Below, piece after piece: positions 36,365 through 45,217 of a stretch of DNA of 64,000 nucleotides. The stretch covers positions 1-64,000 of the IMG/VR virus record IMGVR_UViG_3300005613_000020. One strand, written 5' to 3'. The notes under the pieces were generated by a model. It worked only from the letters and a program-made list of their open reading frames with translations, searched no databases and had not been told where the DNA came from. The position numbers and the translations under genes were made by a program. Source of the DNA: a virus. Every line of letters begins with the position of its first letter. Position 1 is the stretch's first letter.

Positions 36365-38995
36365 TTACGTATACTTATTCATATCACTCGTATACCTATC
36401 TCCATCCTCGTCTTTATAGATTAATTCACAATCTTCAGAATCAGAATCCTCCCAAATTACAAGCTCTCCAGTACCAACCTGTCCGCTTGTGGGTCTACTA
36501 GATTGCCTGATATGTCTAATTTTGAACTTAGTATCGTAATAATGAAGATCAAAATCTGTTGCATCTACATAGCAATCTCCTGAATCAACTTGCAGCCACA
36601 TGTAATCCTCTGCATCAATCTTTACATAGCCGTTGCTTCCTATCAAAGTTAAGTTGTCATACGCTTCTATTTCTATATCCCCAGCTGTAGAATCAATAGT
36701 CATCAGGCCAGAGCAGTATTGCACAATGGTAGTACCGTGCATCTCCAATTCCCATCTAGCATAAAGGTCTATTGTTCCTCCTGTTCCACCTACCCAACCT
36801 ATAGATTGCAATAATAAATTGTCTTTTGCTTTCACCTCAACATCATCATATTCAGAATATACTTGGATTCTTCCTGAACTATACGGAGAGGCTGTAGTCG
36901 GACAAACTATATCGATATTTGCATCATCACGTCCATAAAGATATATCCCTCCGCTGCTTCCGTAAGCATCAAACCACAAATCCTTATCTGTCTCTCCCTT
37001 AAATCTAAGCTCACTAGCTGCTAATCCAGAGGTATATACGGAAGCTACTTTTGTGCTATCTTTGTAGAATTCTAGCCCTTCATCGTAACATCTAGCTTTT
37101 CCTGTGGAAGATATTAGTTCAAAGTATTTATCCGTAGCATTCTCGTAGCACTCAATTCCGCTAGAATCTAACTGTATTCTAGCTCCACCCGCAGTACCAC
37201 AAACAATGGTTGTAGCAAGAACTAGACTACTTTCCAGATGATCAGCTTCAATGTTTCCTGCCTTAATATGTTCAGCTAAGACCATATTGGCAGTCATGAT
37301 TATTGCGTTTAGTATGGGATGTTTACCGTTTGATGGCAATACAAGTGCTTGCTCTGTAGCTGAAGGGGCCTGTTCGCATACTGCTAGTAGTACATGATCT
37401 GTTCCAATTGCTACAGCAAAATCTGAAGTTTGGCTTATTGTTACCTGGTCTCCATCAACCTTGCCTGAAATGTCTGTATAGAAATACGAAATTGCAGTAG
37501 CTATAGCTGTTTCTCCATCCGATATCCAAAACTTGTCTCCGTCTGTAAAGACTATTGCATATCCGTCTCCTATTGTCCCATCTTGCCATTGAACAATATC
37601 GTTATTTGGTGCTCCAGTTCCTTTTATGTTAAATGTAAGCTGACATTGGTGAGGCTGAACAGCTTTATGAAGAACTCCTGTAGGAACCCCATCCGATCCG
37701 TAAGTATTGGCTATTTCTGTGATATCATCGGTAGTATCAACCATCTCCATAAATTTAGATGTAAGGTCTTGATTATCGCCGTCAAATCCGTAATCCTTCT
37801 CAACTAGAGAAATTGTTGATTGGAAACTCGGCTCAGAGTATATAATCTGAGTTACAATCATATCTGTGTTATCTACGCTAGAGATAAGAGGAGAACCGCC
37901 TTGCTGTAGATGTATATGCACTAAACTCCCAGCAGTAAGAAAATAATCTACTGCGGATTTAGTGTAGACTGGATATCCATTTACAGAAACCTTACCCTTC
38001 TGTGGAGCAGTTGTTTGTTCATATTGAGCAATCCATGAATCAGCAATTTCCTCTGCTTCGGTTGCATTTTGTGCCCCAGTTCCAGATAAATACTTGTGTC
38101 TCACAAATGCTATAGTATCTTCTAAGTCTCCTCCACCATCAGGGACCTTCTTTGAGAAGTCGTGATACATAGCGTCTTCTACGTATGGTACATGAACTTC
38201 TGTGAATATTTCTTTCTGGTAAGTGGGAAACTGGTATCCCCCAATCATAGGCTTTTTCTGATCTGTTTCAGTCTCATTAAAAGCTATTGTCATACCATTT
38301 GTAGCTGCATCTCCAGAAGAAGCGTCTAAGGATTCATCGCTACACTTAGACCCACAATACTTTGTTCGATAGTAATAAACAGCCTCAGCAACATTCCCAG
38401 CTATTTGAGTGCCATTATTTACACGAAATACCCATCCGTATTTACCGCTTGCTGGGGTTCTCTCATCTTCGTTAGCTAGCATGTTTATTGCCTTCAATGC
38501 AGCTGTGCGTTTGCTTTCAAAACTAGGTGCTCCTCCTATGCTAGTTGTAGAGGACTCAATTTTAGTTACTCTAACGTTCCCTGTTTTTCCTCCATATACA
38601 AAATCGTCGATTATCTCTTCTATTACATCGGATATATCCACAGCCCCAGATCCAAGATCAGCAGTATAATCTACATTGCAAGACTGTTCGCTCAACTCCA
38701 TGGACATATCAAAACATTCAATTTCGATAATCTGACCAAGGGTGTCATCATGCTTGGGGTTAACGTATTGAATACGACCGAAGAAGAGGATTTCTTCAGT
38801 CTGTCGTTCGGTTAGACGAACGAAATACATTTCCTTATAACCAACTGTATCCTGACGTGTATTCCACGGATCACTTATCTTTACAGTTAGCTGTCTTGGA
38901 GCATCAATAGGATCTCTATACTCAAGACCTATTATGTTGGTTTCTTCGTTCCAACTACCGTCGTAATATTCGAAGCGCGAAATAGGCAGTGACAT
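36365..38995 (-). CDS. Baseplate/tail hub-like protein with C-terminal repeats (876 aa)
   Basis: The first 430 residues resemble tail hub or Tal-type proteins: early beta domain (RQLTVKISDPWNTRQDTVGY, VRLTERQTEEILFFGRIQYV), IEIECFDMSMELSEQ, and LVHIHLQQGGSPL. The C-terminal half is Gly/Asp/Tyr-rich beta-helix-like (IYLYGRDDANIDIVC, DIEIEAYDNLTLIGSNGYVK) as in tail-tip fibres. It lies right after the tape measure and distal tail genes, the usual hub position. Confidence 0.75.
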   Translation of the reverse strand: MSLPISRFEYYDGSWNEETNIIGLEYRDPIDAPRQLTVKISDPWNTRQDTVGYKEMYFVRLTERQTEEILFFGRIQYVNPKHDDTLGQIIEIECFDMSMELSEQSCNVDYTADLGSGAVDISDVIEEIIDDFVYGGKTGNVRVTKIESSTTSIGGAPSFESKRTAALKAINMLANEDERTPASGKYGWVFRVNNGTQIAGNVAEAVYYYRTKYCGSKCSDESLDASSGDAATNGMTIAFNETETDQKKPMIGGYQFPTYQKEIFTEVHVPYVEDAMYHDFSKKVPDGGGDLEDTIAFVRHKYLSGTGAQNATEAEEIADSWIAQYEQTTAPQKGKVSVNGYPVYTKSAVDYFLTAGSLVHIHLQQGGSPLISSVDNTDMIVTQIIYSEPSFQSTISLVEKDYGFDGDNQDLTSKFMEMVDTTDDITEIANTYGSDGVPTGVLHKAVQPHQCQLTFNIKGTGAPNNDIVQWQDGTIGDGYAIVFTDGDKFWISDGETAIATAISYFYTDISGKVDGDQVTISQTSDFAVAIGTDHVLLAVCEQAPSATEQALVLPSNGKHPILNAIIMTANMVLAEHIKAGNIEADHLESSLVLATTIVCGTAGGARIQLDSSGIECYENATDKYFELISSTGKARCYDEGLEFYKDSTKVASVYTSGLAASELRFKGETDKDLWFDAYGSSGGIYLYGRDDANIDIVCPTTASPYSSGRIQVYSEYDDVEVKAKDNLLLQSIGWVGGTGGTIDLYARWELEMHGTTIVQYCSGLMTIDSTAGDIEIEAYDNLTLIGSNGYVKIDAEDYMWLQVDSGDCYVDATDFDLHYYDTKFKIRHIRQSSRPTSGQVGTGELVIWEDSDSEDCELIYKDEDGDRYTSDMNKYT

Positions 38996-39507
38996 TACTC
39001 TAAACTCCCGCTATGTAGTAACATATGGCATGATCTACACATCGTTACTAAATTATCTGTTTCTGAATTTAGCTTATTTCCATCTATGTGGTGAGCTACA
39101 ATATATCTGTTCCAACCGCACAAAACACACTCAAATCCATCTCTCTCATAGACTTCTCTTTTAAGCTGCTTTGTAAATGTGTCCTTATAAGGATTCTTTG
39201 ATATTCCGCCTTGCCAATTTGAATTCCTATTTCCCTTATGTGTTTCAGAAAGCCTTTTTCTAACTTCTGGTGTGTGAGTCTTTCCTAACATACCTCTTGG
39301 ATGACCGTGCTCTTTCCAGTATTTAGATACCCTCTTTTTGAATGTTTCGGGATCAGCTACTTTCCTGTTCTTATATCCGCAAGCTTTACTGCAACATACG
39401 TTTCTTTTCCACTTTCGGCATACAAAAACCTTAGCACATATAGGGCAAATTCTAGCTTCTGTAGGATGTGCTCTCTTCTTATTAGCTATGGTTCTACCAT
39501 CTACCAT
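38995..39507 (-). CDS. HNH homing endonuclease with zinc finger and NUMOD3 (170 aa)
   Basis: N-terminal CPICAKVF...CCSKACG finger, NUMOD3-like GMLGKTHTPEVRKRLSETHK, then HNH (YERDGFECVLCGWN, VAHHIDGNKLNS, LVTMCRSCHMLLH). Free-standing homing endonuclease inserted between tail genes; stop overlaps the next start. Confidence 0.9.
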   Translation of the reverse strand: MVDGRTIANKKRAHPTEARICPICAKVFVCRKWKRNVCCSKACGYKNRKVADPETFKKRVSKYWKEHGHPRGMLGKTHTPEVRKRLSETHKGNRNSNWQGGISKNPYKDTFTKQLKREVYERDGFECVLCGWNRYIVAHHIDGNKLNSETDNLVTMCRSCHMLLHSGSLE

Positions 39508-39519
39508 TGCTCTCCTACA

Positions 39520-39981
39520 CTATGTCCACGTTGTATCTGAATGCCAAGATCCGCTGTAATACGTATACGCTTTCTGGACAGTAAGCTCTAAGGTAAAATT
39601 ACAGTGCTCATGAAATGGCTGGCGCTTTATATCTGCTCTAGAAATCTTGCCTTCTATATAGTTAACGTCGTCTAGATACAAGTAAATAGTCTCATCCCAC
39701 CAATTCTTAAACTTAAGTACATCAATCCTATCAGCAATATACCCAGTACCTAAATGACCTGTATATGTAGTCGTATCTCTATCGAAATCACATACACCTA
39801 CAAACTGGAATAACTGTATTGTTCTCCCCATATCTAGCTGAAAGACTTCTCCACCAGGGAGAGCAGTATTAATTACAGGCCTAGATTGTCCCCAAGTATA
39901 GTCCTCCGCTTTAAGGTAATACCTTTCTGGAGTACCTGTTGGATCTTTTACAAGGCATACGCTAAGATCAGTATTGGCCAA
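39520..39981 (-). CDS. Tail protein (153 aa), distal tail-like position
   Basis: Beta-rich with Trp/Tyr (VLKFKNWWDETIYLYLDD, HEHCNFTLELTVQKAYTYY). Sits between tape measure and hub, where siphoviruses encode distal tail components. Function assigned by position. Confidence 0.6.
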   Translation of the reverse strand: MANTDLSVCLVKDPTGTPERYYLKAEDYTWGQSRPVINTALPGGEVFQLDMGRTIQLFQFVGVCDFDRDTTTYTGHLGTGYIADRIDVLKFKNWWDETIYLYLDDVNYIEGKISRADIKRQPFHEHCNFTLELTVQKAYTYYSGSWHSDTTWT

Positions 39982-41203
39982 AACGTACCTTCCTTAGATC
40001 AACTGCTAATTCTCTCTTAATTCCCTCAGAAATCCTAGAACCAACCTGATCAAGATCAATCATAGTATGTGCTGTAACAGTAACAGGAGCTTGTATCAGC
40101 ATGTTTCCAAGCTCACCCTTCATCATCTTTGCGTTTTCCGCTGCTGGAATAATCCTTTCTCCCTTGTGTACCATAGCAGGTCCTGTGTTTGGTACATACG
40201 GAGTACCCTTCTGGAACCAGTTACCTGGCCAAGCTTTCTTAAGTCCGCTAGTTACAGCTCCTCCTATATTCTTTCCTATATTTCCTACCTTACCTACAAC
40301 GTTCTTTACAGAATTGAATATTTTTACTATGAAATTCTTAACTGTGGTAATCACAGTTTTGATTTTATTCATAGTATTTTTTATGGTTCCCTTAAGGAAG
40401 TTCCATATTGATGTCATTACACCTTTGAGTTTTTCAAATACCTTACCGAATACTCCAAGAATGCGTTTGAGAACTCCCCCTATAAAATTCCATACTTTCT
40501 TCTGAATATCCCACAAGAAACCTAGAACTTTACCAACAAAGCTTAATGCCTCAAATATCTTTCCAACTATCCACTCAAATATCTTTCCTAAAAATCCACT
40601 TACTGCTTCTATTACTGGTCTAACAAACTCAAGGAACTTGCCAAGAACATTGCTCCAGAATTCAATAGCATATTCAATAAATGGCTGAACAAACTCAACA
40701 AATGCGTTAAGTAACCCCTCCATGGGTTTGTATAGCAAATTCAATAACTCTACGGCGAAATTCAAAAACGGCATAAGTACAGTAAGAAGCATACCAATGA
40801 GCTTCCCAAGAGGTGTTGCCCATGCCCTAAAGTTTTTAGTTAATATTTCTATTAATGGCCACAGCATTTGGAGGAGCGGTATTAATATGGGGATAAGTGG
40901 CATTAGTAGAAGATCAACAGCAGCTGATAGTATATCGGTAAGAACCTTGAATGTAGTGGAAAATATAACTGATCCATGCAATGCTTTCATCACTGTACCG
41001 ATGATTCCAGCAATCCCGAGAAACTTACCAGCCATCTTAGCGATTCCGCCGATACCCTTCTTCATGGATTTGGCGTCTTTCCTAGTCTCAGATCCGCCTA
41101 TTCCAGAAATTCCTGCTCCTTGACCTGCTCCTACACCTTCAGCTCCCCCAGCTGACTGCATTAGAACATCAATACTTATAGTTCCGCTTACTTCATCTGC
41201 CAT
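39968..41203 (-). CDS. Tape measure protein (411 aa)
   Basis: Long hydrophobic helices (LLLMPLIPILIPLLQMLWPL, FLNFAVELLNLLYKPMEGLL), amphipathic repeats (VWNFIGGVLKRILGVFGKVF), and the C-terminal WFQKGTPYVPNTGPAMVHKG typical of tape measures. Being short, it predicts a short tail of roughly 60 nm (inference at about 0.15 nm per residue). Follows the tail chaperone frameshift pair directly. Confidence 0.85.
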   Translation of the reverse strand: MADEVSGTISIDVLMQSAGGAEGVGAGQGAGISGIGGSETRKDAKSMKKGIGGIAKMAGKFLGIAGIIGTVMKALHGSVIFSTTFKVLTDILSAAVDLLLMPLIPILIPLLQMLWPLIEILTKNFRAWATPLGKLIGMLLTVLMPFLNFAVELLNLLYKPMEGLLNAFVEFVQPFIEYAIEFWSNVLGKFLEFVRPVIEAVSGFLGKIFEWIVGKIFEALSFVGKVLGFLWDIQKKVWNFIGGVLKRILGVFGKVFEKLKGVMTSIWNFLKGTIKNTMNKIKTVITTVKNFIVKIFNSVKNVVGKVGNIGKNIGGAVTSGLKKAWPGNWFQKGTPYVPNTGPAMVHKGERIIPAAENAKMMKGELGNMLIQAPVTVTAHTMIDLDQVGSRISEGIKRELAVDLRKVRFGQY

Positions 41204-41205
41204 AA

Positions 41206-41753
41206 CTAGCTATCTTCAGGCATTTCAGCCTTTCTTATTTCGTCTAAGATCGTCTTAAAACGAAGTATTCTCTTTGTCGTCATTCGGTCAAACATGTCTA
41301 AAGGAAATCCATTACGGATCAAGTCAACCTGGATTATCTCCATTATTGCTTGCGCGTCTTCCGTGTTGACGACTTTGCCTTTGATGACCCTGTTGACCTG
41401 CTTTCGAAAAAATCTTGCTCCTCCTCAGAACCAAACATGGAAGATGGGTGAGGAATATGCTCTTCTAGAAGTTGCCCAAACTCTGGCTTTATCTGCTTCA
41501 ATACCACGCCAGTATCAGCTAAATTCCAAGGAGTTTCCGTGAGTAATGCCTTAAGAGTCAATTCGTTATATTTCTCAACATTGAACTTCACTTTCCCATT
41601 GTTAGAAGGATCAATTTCCATTACTTCACTAAGTATGCTGTTAATCTTTGACCATGTTAGTTCCCTTTTCTTGAATTTCCATGTCTGTCCGCCAAAATCA
41701 ATGGAAAACTCCTCATCTTCACCGCCTACACAAATCGATGCTATATCTTGCAT
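41206..41753 (-). CDS. Tail assembly chaperone, -1 frameshifted long form (GT-like)
   Basis: The 0-frame short form ends TAA at 41343 (136 aa). At 41412-41406 the slippery heptamer T TTT TTC lies in the 0 frame; a -1 shift continues RKQVNRVIKGKVVNTEDAQA then IIQVDLIRNGFPLDM to TAG at 41206, adding 66 residues. This is the lambda G/GT arrangement, immediately before the tape measure gene. ATG 41343 could alternatively start the second ORF alone. Confidence 0.82.
41343..41753 (-). CDS. Tail assembly chaperone, short form (G-like, 136 aa)
   Basis: MQDIASICVGGEDEEFSIDF..., QTWKFKKRELTWSKINSIL and a Ser/Lys-rich tail after the slippery site. Typical G-type chaperone size and position between tail tube and tape measure. 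Confidence 0.82.
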   Translation of the reverse strand: MQDIASICVGGEDEEFSIDFGGQTWKFKKRELTWSKINSILSEVMEIDPSNNGKVKFNVEKYNELTLKALLTETPWNLADTGVVLKQIKPEFGQLLEEHIPHPSSMFGSEEEQDFFESRSTGSSKAKSSTRKTRKQ

Positions 41754-41804
41754 TCTATCCCTCCTTAAACTTTACTTGTTCTATTCCCGCAGCCCATTCT
41801 TTAT

Positions 41805-43115
41805 CTATGCATATACCCCAACGGAATCTACTACCACGATTTCTGTACTCCTACAAATTATATCTAGAGGAATATTAACCAATGGAGAATCCGCAATCGC
41901 ATGAGGAGCATTTCGTATCAAACATCCCATAGCGTCTCCTCCTATAGCGGGAGCACTAGGGGGAGTTGTAATAGTAATAGTATCATTTGCCCCTCTTGTC
42001 AGAACTAGTTGTACTTGGAATCCCTTGTACACGCTAGTATAATCACCCTGTCTCAAAAGATCCAAAAATAGGCTAGCGTCTTCTATATCAATACTAACCG
42101 ATAAACCATATTCTTTCCTTCCAGGAATTAGCTCATAAGGAACTCTATGAGATCCTACATCATCTGTAACGTAGTATTTAGGCTCTACCGCGTTGCTGAT
42201 ATCTAGCTTAAACTCAGTTACTCTAGCAAATTCTGTTCCTGCAAGAGTAAGAACCCCGTAGGAAAAGTAGTAAGGTTCTGTAGTAGGACAATCAATTGTA
42301 GGCTTTACGATATCCGACGTGTACCATGGGGAAACATCGGTAGCATCCTTATCCTTATAACGCATGTCTCTAGCCTGTAAATCGTCAATACCAAAAGTTA
42401 CAATTTCTCCCTGTCCAGCTGTAATTGAAGCCCTACTAACTTTGCACCCAACATATCGTCTCTGCAAACTAGAATTTCCGTCTGTATCAACATATGTTGT
42501 GTCAATTTGGATTGGTTTTAGATGTACTGACTCAATTGCAGTATGGGTAAATGGGGCTTCAACTTCGTTGCAAGTTTCCCCTGTTAGATGATCATTAGAT
42601 AATGGATAATTTAGAACTAAAGTAGTAGTACCCCCACCAGAACTAATCTGTCTAACCTCTGCATTATCACCAGTGCCAATCTGAATATAGTCATCATCAG
42701 CGTAATCAGTACCAGAAACAACTGTAATTGATGCGACCCCTCTCGCATGGGCTCCGTTTAGAGTTGATCCACCTCCTCCAACAACATCAGTTCCTACAGA
42801 TTTAAGTGAACCTATTGGAAGATACAAAGGCATACCATTAAGTAGTGTAATATCTCCAATAGAACCACTAAATGCAACCTTTCCTTTATGGGTAATAAAC
42901 CAATTTCTCTTGGAATTTTCACCATAAGCCCACTTTGATGTAAAATCAAACTCTGGGTCTGGTAATGTAGCTGACTCAAAAATACCAAAAATCCTAGTCA
43001 TATAGTCTTCGTCAACTACTCTGTCTGCTGTCTCTACTCCGCTATGAAGTGAACCATCATCAAAAAATTGCTGTCCGTACGACAGGCTCCACATTTCTCC
43101 ACGTATCAACGCCAT
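41805..43115 (-). CDS. Major tail (tube) protein (436 aa)
   Basis: N-terminal MALIRGEMWSLSYGQQFFDD; several beta domains with an Ig-like insert at about residues 105-175 (GGGSTLNGAHARGVASITVV). The C-terminal part has FKLDISNAVEPKYYV and EYGLSVSIDIEDASLF, typical of tail tube proteins. Located directly upstream of the chaperones. Unusually large for a tube protein because of the insert. Confidence 0.75.
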   Translation of the reverse strand: MALIRGEMWSLSYGQQFFDDGSLHSGVETADRVVDEDYMTRIFGIFESATLPDPEFDFTSKWAYGENSKRNWFITHKGKVAFSGSIGDITLLNGMPLYLPIGSLKSVGTDVVGGGGSTLNGAHARGVASITVVSGTDYADDDYIQIGTGDNAEVRQISSGGGTTTLVLNYPLSNDHLTGETCNEVEAPFTHTAIESVHLKPIQIDTTYVDTDGNSSLQRRYVGCKVSRASITAGQGEIVTFGIDDLQARDMRYKDKDATDVSPWYTSDIVKPTIDCPTTEPYYFSYGVLTLAGTEFARVTEFKLDISNAVEPKYYVTDDVGSHRVPYELIPGRKEYGLSVSIDIEDASLFLDLLRQGDYTSVYKGFQVQLVLTRGANDTITITTPPSAPAIGGDAMGCLIRNAPHAIADSPLVNIPLDIICRSTEIVVVDSVGVYA

Positions 43116-43234
43116 TCTTGTTTCCTCCTACGTCTTTTATCAGACTTTGGTTTATTTTCTTTGTGAATCTTATGCTTATATCCTTCCTCTTTATCCCTTT
43201 TACGTTCCCTCTTTTGCCACTTATCTATCCTCAT
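43106..43234 (-). CDS. Small very basic protein (42 aa)
   Basis: MRIDKWQKRERKRDKEEGYK..., over half charged. ATG after GGAGGATT. It overlaps the tail tube start by a few bases. Confidence 0.55.
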   Translation of the reverse strand: MRIDKWQKRERKRDKEEGYKHKIHKENKPKSDKRRRRKQEWR

Positions 43235-43250
43235 AATCCTCCAAATTTAT

Positions 43251-43718
43251 TTAGGCTCCTCCAGTACACTCAACATATACTCCATTAGATTCTAGTGAAA
43301 CTCTAATATCTCCCTCCCAAACGCGGGCGGTATCGTCTGTAGATTCCATAAAACTAACCATTCTTACAAGCTGAAATTCGTCCATATCGTGCTTGAAGTG
43401 ATAACATATTCTAGTTATCTCCTGCTTCAAATCCCATAATCTTTGGCGACTTTTCATAGTATATATAGTTATCAAAACTGGAATCTTTACATCCTTATAA
43501 GTCCAATTTCCTCTTTGTGTATCCTGCAATCCGGGAGTTTCAACTCTAACAGCACAAACATCTCCCATCTTGAGATTCATCTTAATCTCTTCGTTTGGAG
43601 CTACAAATTGTGGCTTGGGGACTTCATTATTCAACCTTTCATCCCAATTCTCTTCGAGAAAATCCTTGAACGCCTCTTGTGCCCTTGCTTCCGCTGAATA
43701 CGTTTCTTTATATGCCAT
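43251..43718 (-). CDS. Tail completion / head-tail joining protein (155 aa)
   Basis: EEIKMNLKMGDVCAVRVETP, VPVLITIYTMKS-like strand, and DDTARVWEGDIRVSLESNGV match the minor tail or tail terminator layout (gpU/HK97 gp10-like) by pattern and position before the tube gene. Confidence 0.6.
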   Translation of the reverse strand: MAYKETYSAEARAQEAFKDFLEENWDERLNNEVPKPQFVAPNEEIKMNLKMGDVCAVRVETPGLQDTQRGNWTYKDVKIPVLITIYTMKSRQRLWDLKQEITRICYHFKHDMDEFQLVRMVSFMESTDDTARVWEGDIRVSLESNGVYVECTGGA

Positions 43719-43739
43719 TTTTCTAAATGCTCAATCCCA

Positions 43740-44849
43740 TCAAATTACGGTAAAGCTCTTCAACAACTCAAGCTTCTCCTCCACCTCTTTGTTAAGCTGC
43801 TCAACCTTAGAACTCATATCCATATGCTCTACACCAGAACTCAGAAGTACAGTATAGTCATTAGAAGTTAATATGTCAATTGCAGCTAGCTTTGTAGCTA
43901 TTTCTCTAACTAACCCACCCTGATAATCAGTATCTAAGTTTCTTCCGTAAATATAACTAACCCTGACAGGAAAGGTAAACTCTCCATAACCCCATCTCCA
44001 CAAAGGCCCTGATACTGCTAATCTTGCTGGAAGAATGAAGAACCTTGAAAAATAGATCATTCCTAGTTCGTCAATATCAAATACCTCTTCGTTTCTCCCT
44101 ACATCATAAACCTCGTACGAGTTTCCATTCCATATCTCAAATGATGTTAGACTCACTATTGGATAGTGTAGAGTCCTAATTCCATATCTATCAAATTGAT
44201 GGTCCTCATGCTCCGCATAGCCATACTTCCACGTCTTGTGAGAATCATAATCAATCCTAGATTCAGCTCTGTTAATTATCTCCTGAACTTGTTCTCTTGA
44301 AGGCGAAGATGTTGCATCAAAATCGATATCGAATTGCAGGTAATTTTTGACTATCGTAGGAGTAGTATACCTACAAATTGGATTAACATATATCTCAGTA
44401 ATAGATGCTACTGTTGTTACTGATGCTGTGCTAACTCTTGTCCAATATCTATATTCCTCGTCTGGTGGAGTTGCTGAATGAGGGGATGTATCAGAGAAAC
44501 TTAGACTACTCCAATCTGCTAGGTACTGGAATCGCTCTCCTCCATTAGTGGAAAAATCATACTCCTCTGGAACCACAAACTCTGTCCAAGATCCTCCATT
44601 AGAGTATTCCCAAGTCATATCTCCATAATTTCCGTTGATAGCTAGCAAGAAAACTGCTAACTCGTATCTTGAAGAATGCCCAAAATACCAATAATCATCA
44701 GCATCATCTAAGAAACTAACATCTGTACCAGTCTTCATGATACTCTTTGTATGGTTAACGTAGGCTCCTCCACTATCGTCCCACTGCCAAACAGCGGAAA
44801 AATGCGGGTAATTTTCCATTTCTACTTGAATTCCATCTACTCTAGGCAT
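43740..44849 (-). CDS. Head-tail connector-like fusion protein (369 aa)
   Basis: N-terminal half is a beta domain (SFLDDADDYWYFGHSSRYEL, TWEYSNGGSWTEFVVP). The second half has REQVQEIINRAESRIDYDSH and GYGEFTFPVRVSYIYGRN followed by a helix and coiled coil, as in gp6-type adaptor proteins. The combination is unusual and the assignment is positional. Confidence 0.6.
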   Translation of the reverse strand: MPRVDGIQVEMENYPHFSAVWQWDDSGGAYVNHTKSIMKTGTDVSFLDDADDYWYFGHSSRYELAVFLLAINGNYGDMTWEYSNGGSWTEFVVPEEYDFSTNGGERFQYLADWSSLSFSDTSPHSATPPDEEYRYWTRVSTASVTTVASITEIYVNPICRYTTPTIVKNYLQFDIDFDATSSPSREQVQEIINRAESRIDYDSHKTWKYGYAEHEDHQFDRYGIRTLHYPIVSLTSFEIWNGNSYEVYDVGRNEEVFDIDELGMIYFSRFFILPARLAVSGPLWRWGYGEFTFPVRVSYIYGRNLDTDYQGGLVREIATKLAAIDILTSNDYTVLLSSGVEHMDMSSKVEQLNKEVEEKLELLKSFTVI

Positions 44850-44851
44850 AT

Positions 44852-45157
44852 CTACTCTCCATATGTACCTGTAACCATAAAATCATCTTTCTTGATAACG
44901 GTATTACTGCCATCAACACAGGTAGCTGTTGCATGATATTTTCCTAGCACACTATTCTTAACTGTCGTATACAAATATCGGTAACTTCCTGTGGCAAACC
45001 ATGTGAATGAATCCCCATCTACTACTTTGACTCCCCTTGGATCAACTATTGTGATAGTAGGTTCTGAAGCAATGTCAACAAGATTTCCGCTTAAGCTCTT
45101 TGTATATACGATTATCTTTGCAGTTTCCTCTCGTTCATACTCAACTAACGTTGCCAT
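44852..45157 (-). CDS. Ig-like virion protein (101 aa)
   Basis: Beta-sandwich pattern (TITIVDPRGVKVVDGDSFTW, GKYHATATCVDGSNTV). First gene after the class II promoter at 45179. Probably a capsid or connector accessory. Confidence 0.6.
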   Translation of the reverse strand: MATLVEYEREETAKIIVYTKSLSGNLVDIASEPTITIVDPRGVKVVDGDSFTWFATGSYRYLYTTVKNSVLGKYHATATCVDGSNTVIKKDDFMVTGTYGE

Positions 45158-45178
45158 TGTCTTTTCCCTCTATTATAT

Positions 45179-45207
45179 ATTATACTCGATTTTACAAAAT
45201 TTCACAA
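45179..45207 (-). promoter_or_regulatory. Class II phage promoter for connector and tail genes
   Basis: TTGTGA (45207-45202), 17 bases, TATAAT (45184-45179), with TTGTAAAA five bases before the -10. Ribosome site GAGGG and ATG 45157 follow about 20 bases later. Confidence 0.68.
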
Positions 45208-45217
45208 GTTTTTGTTT

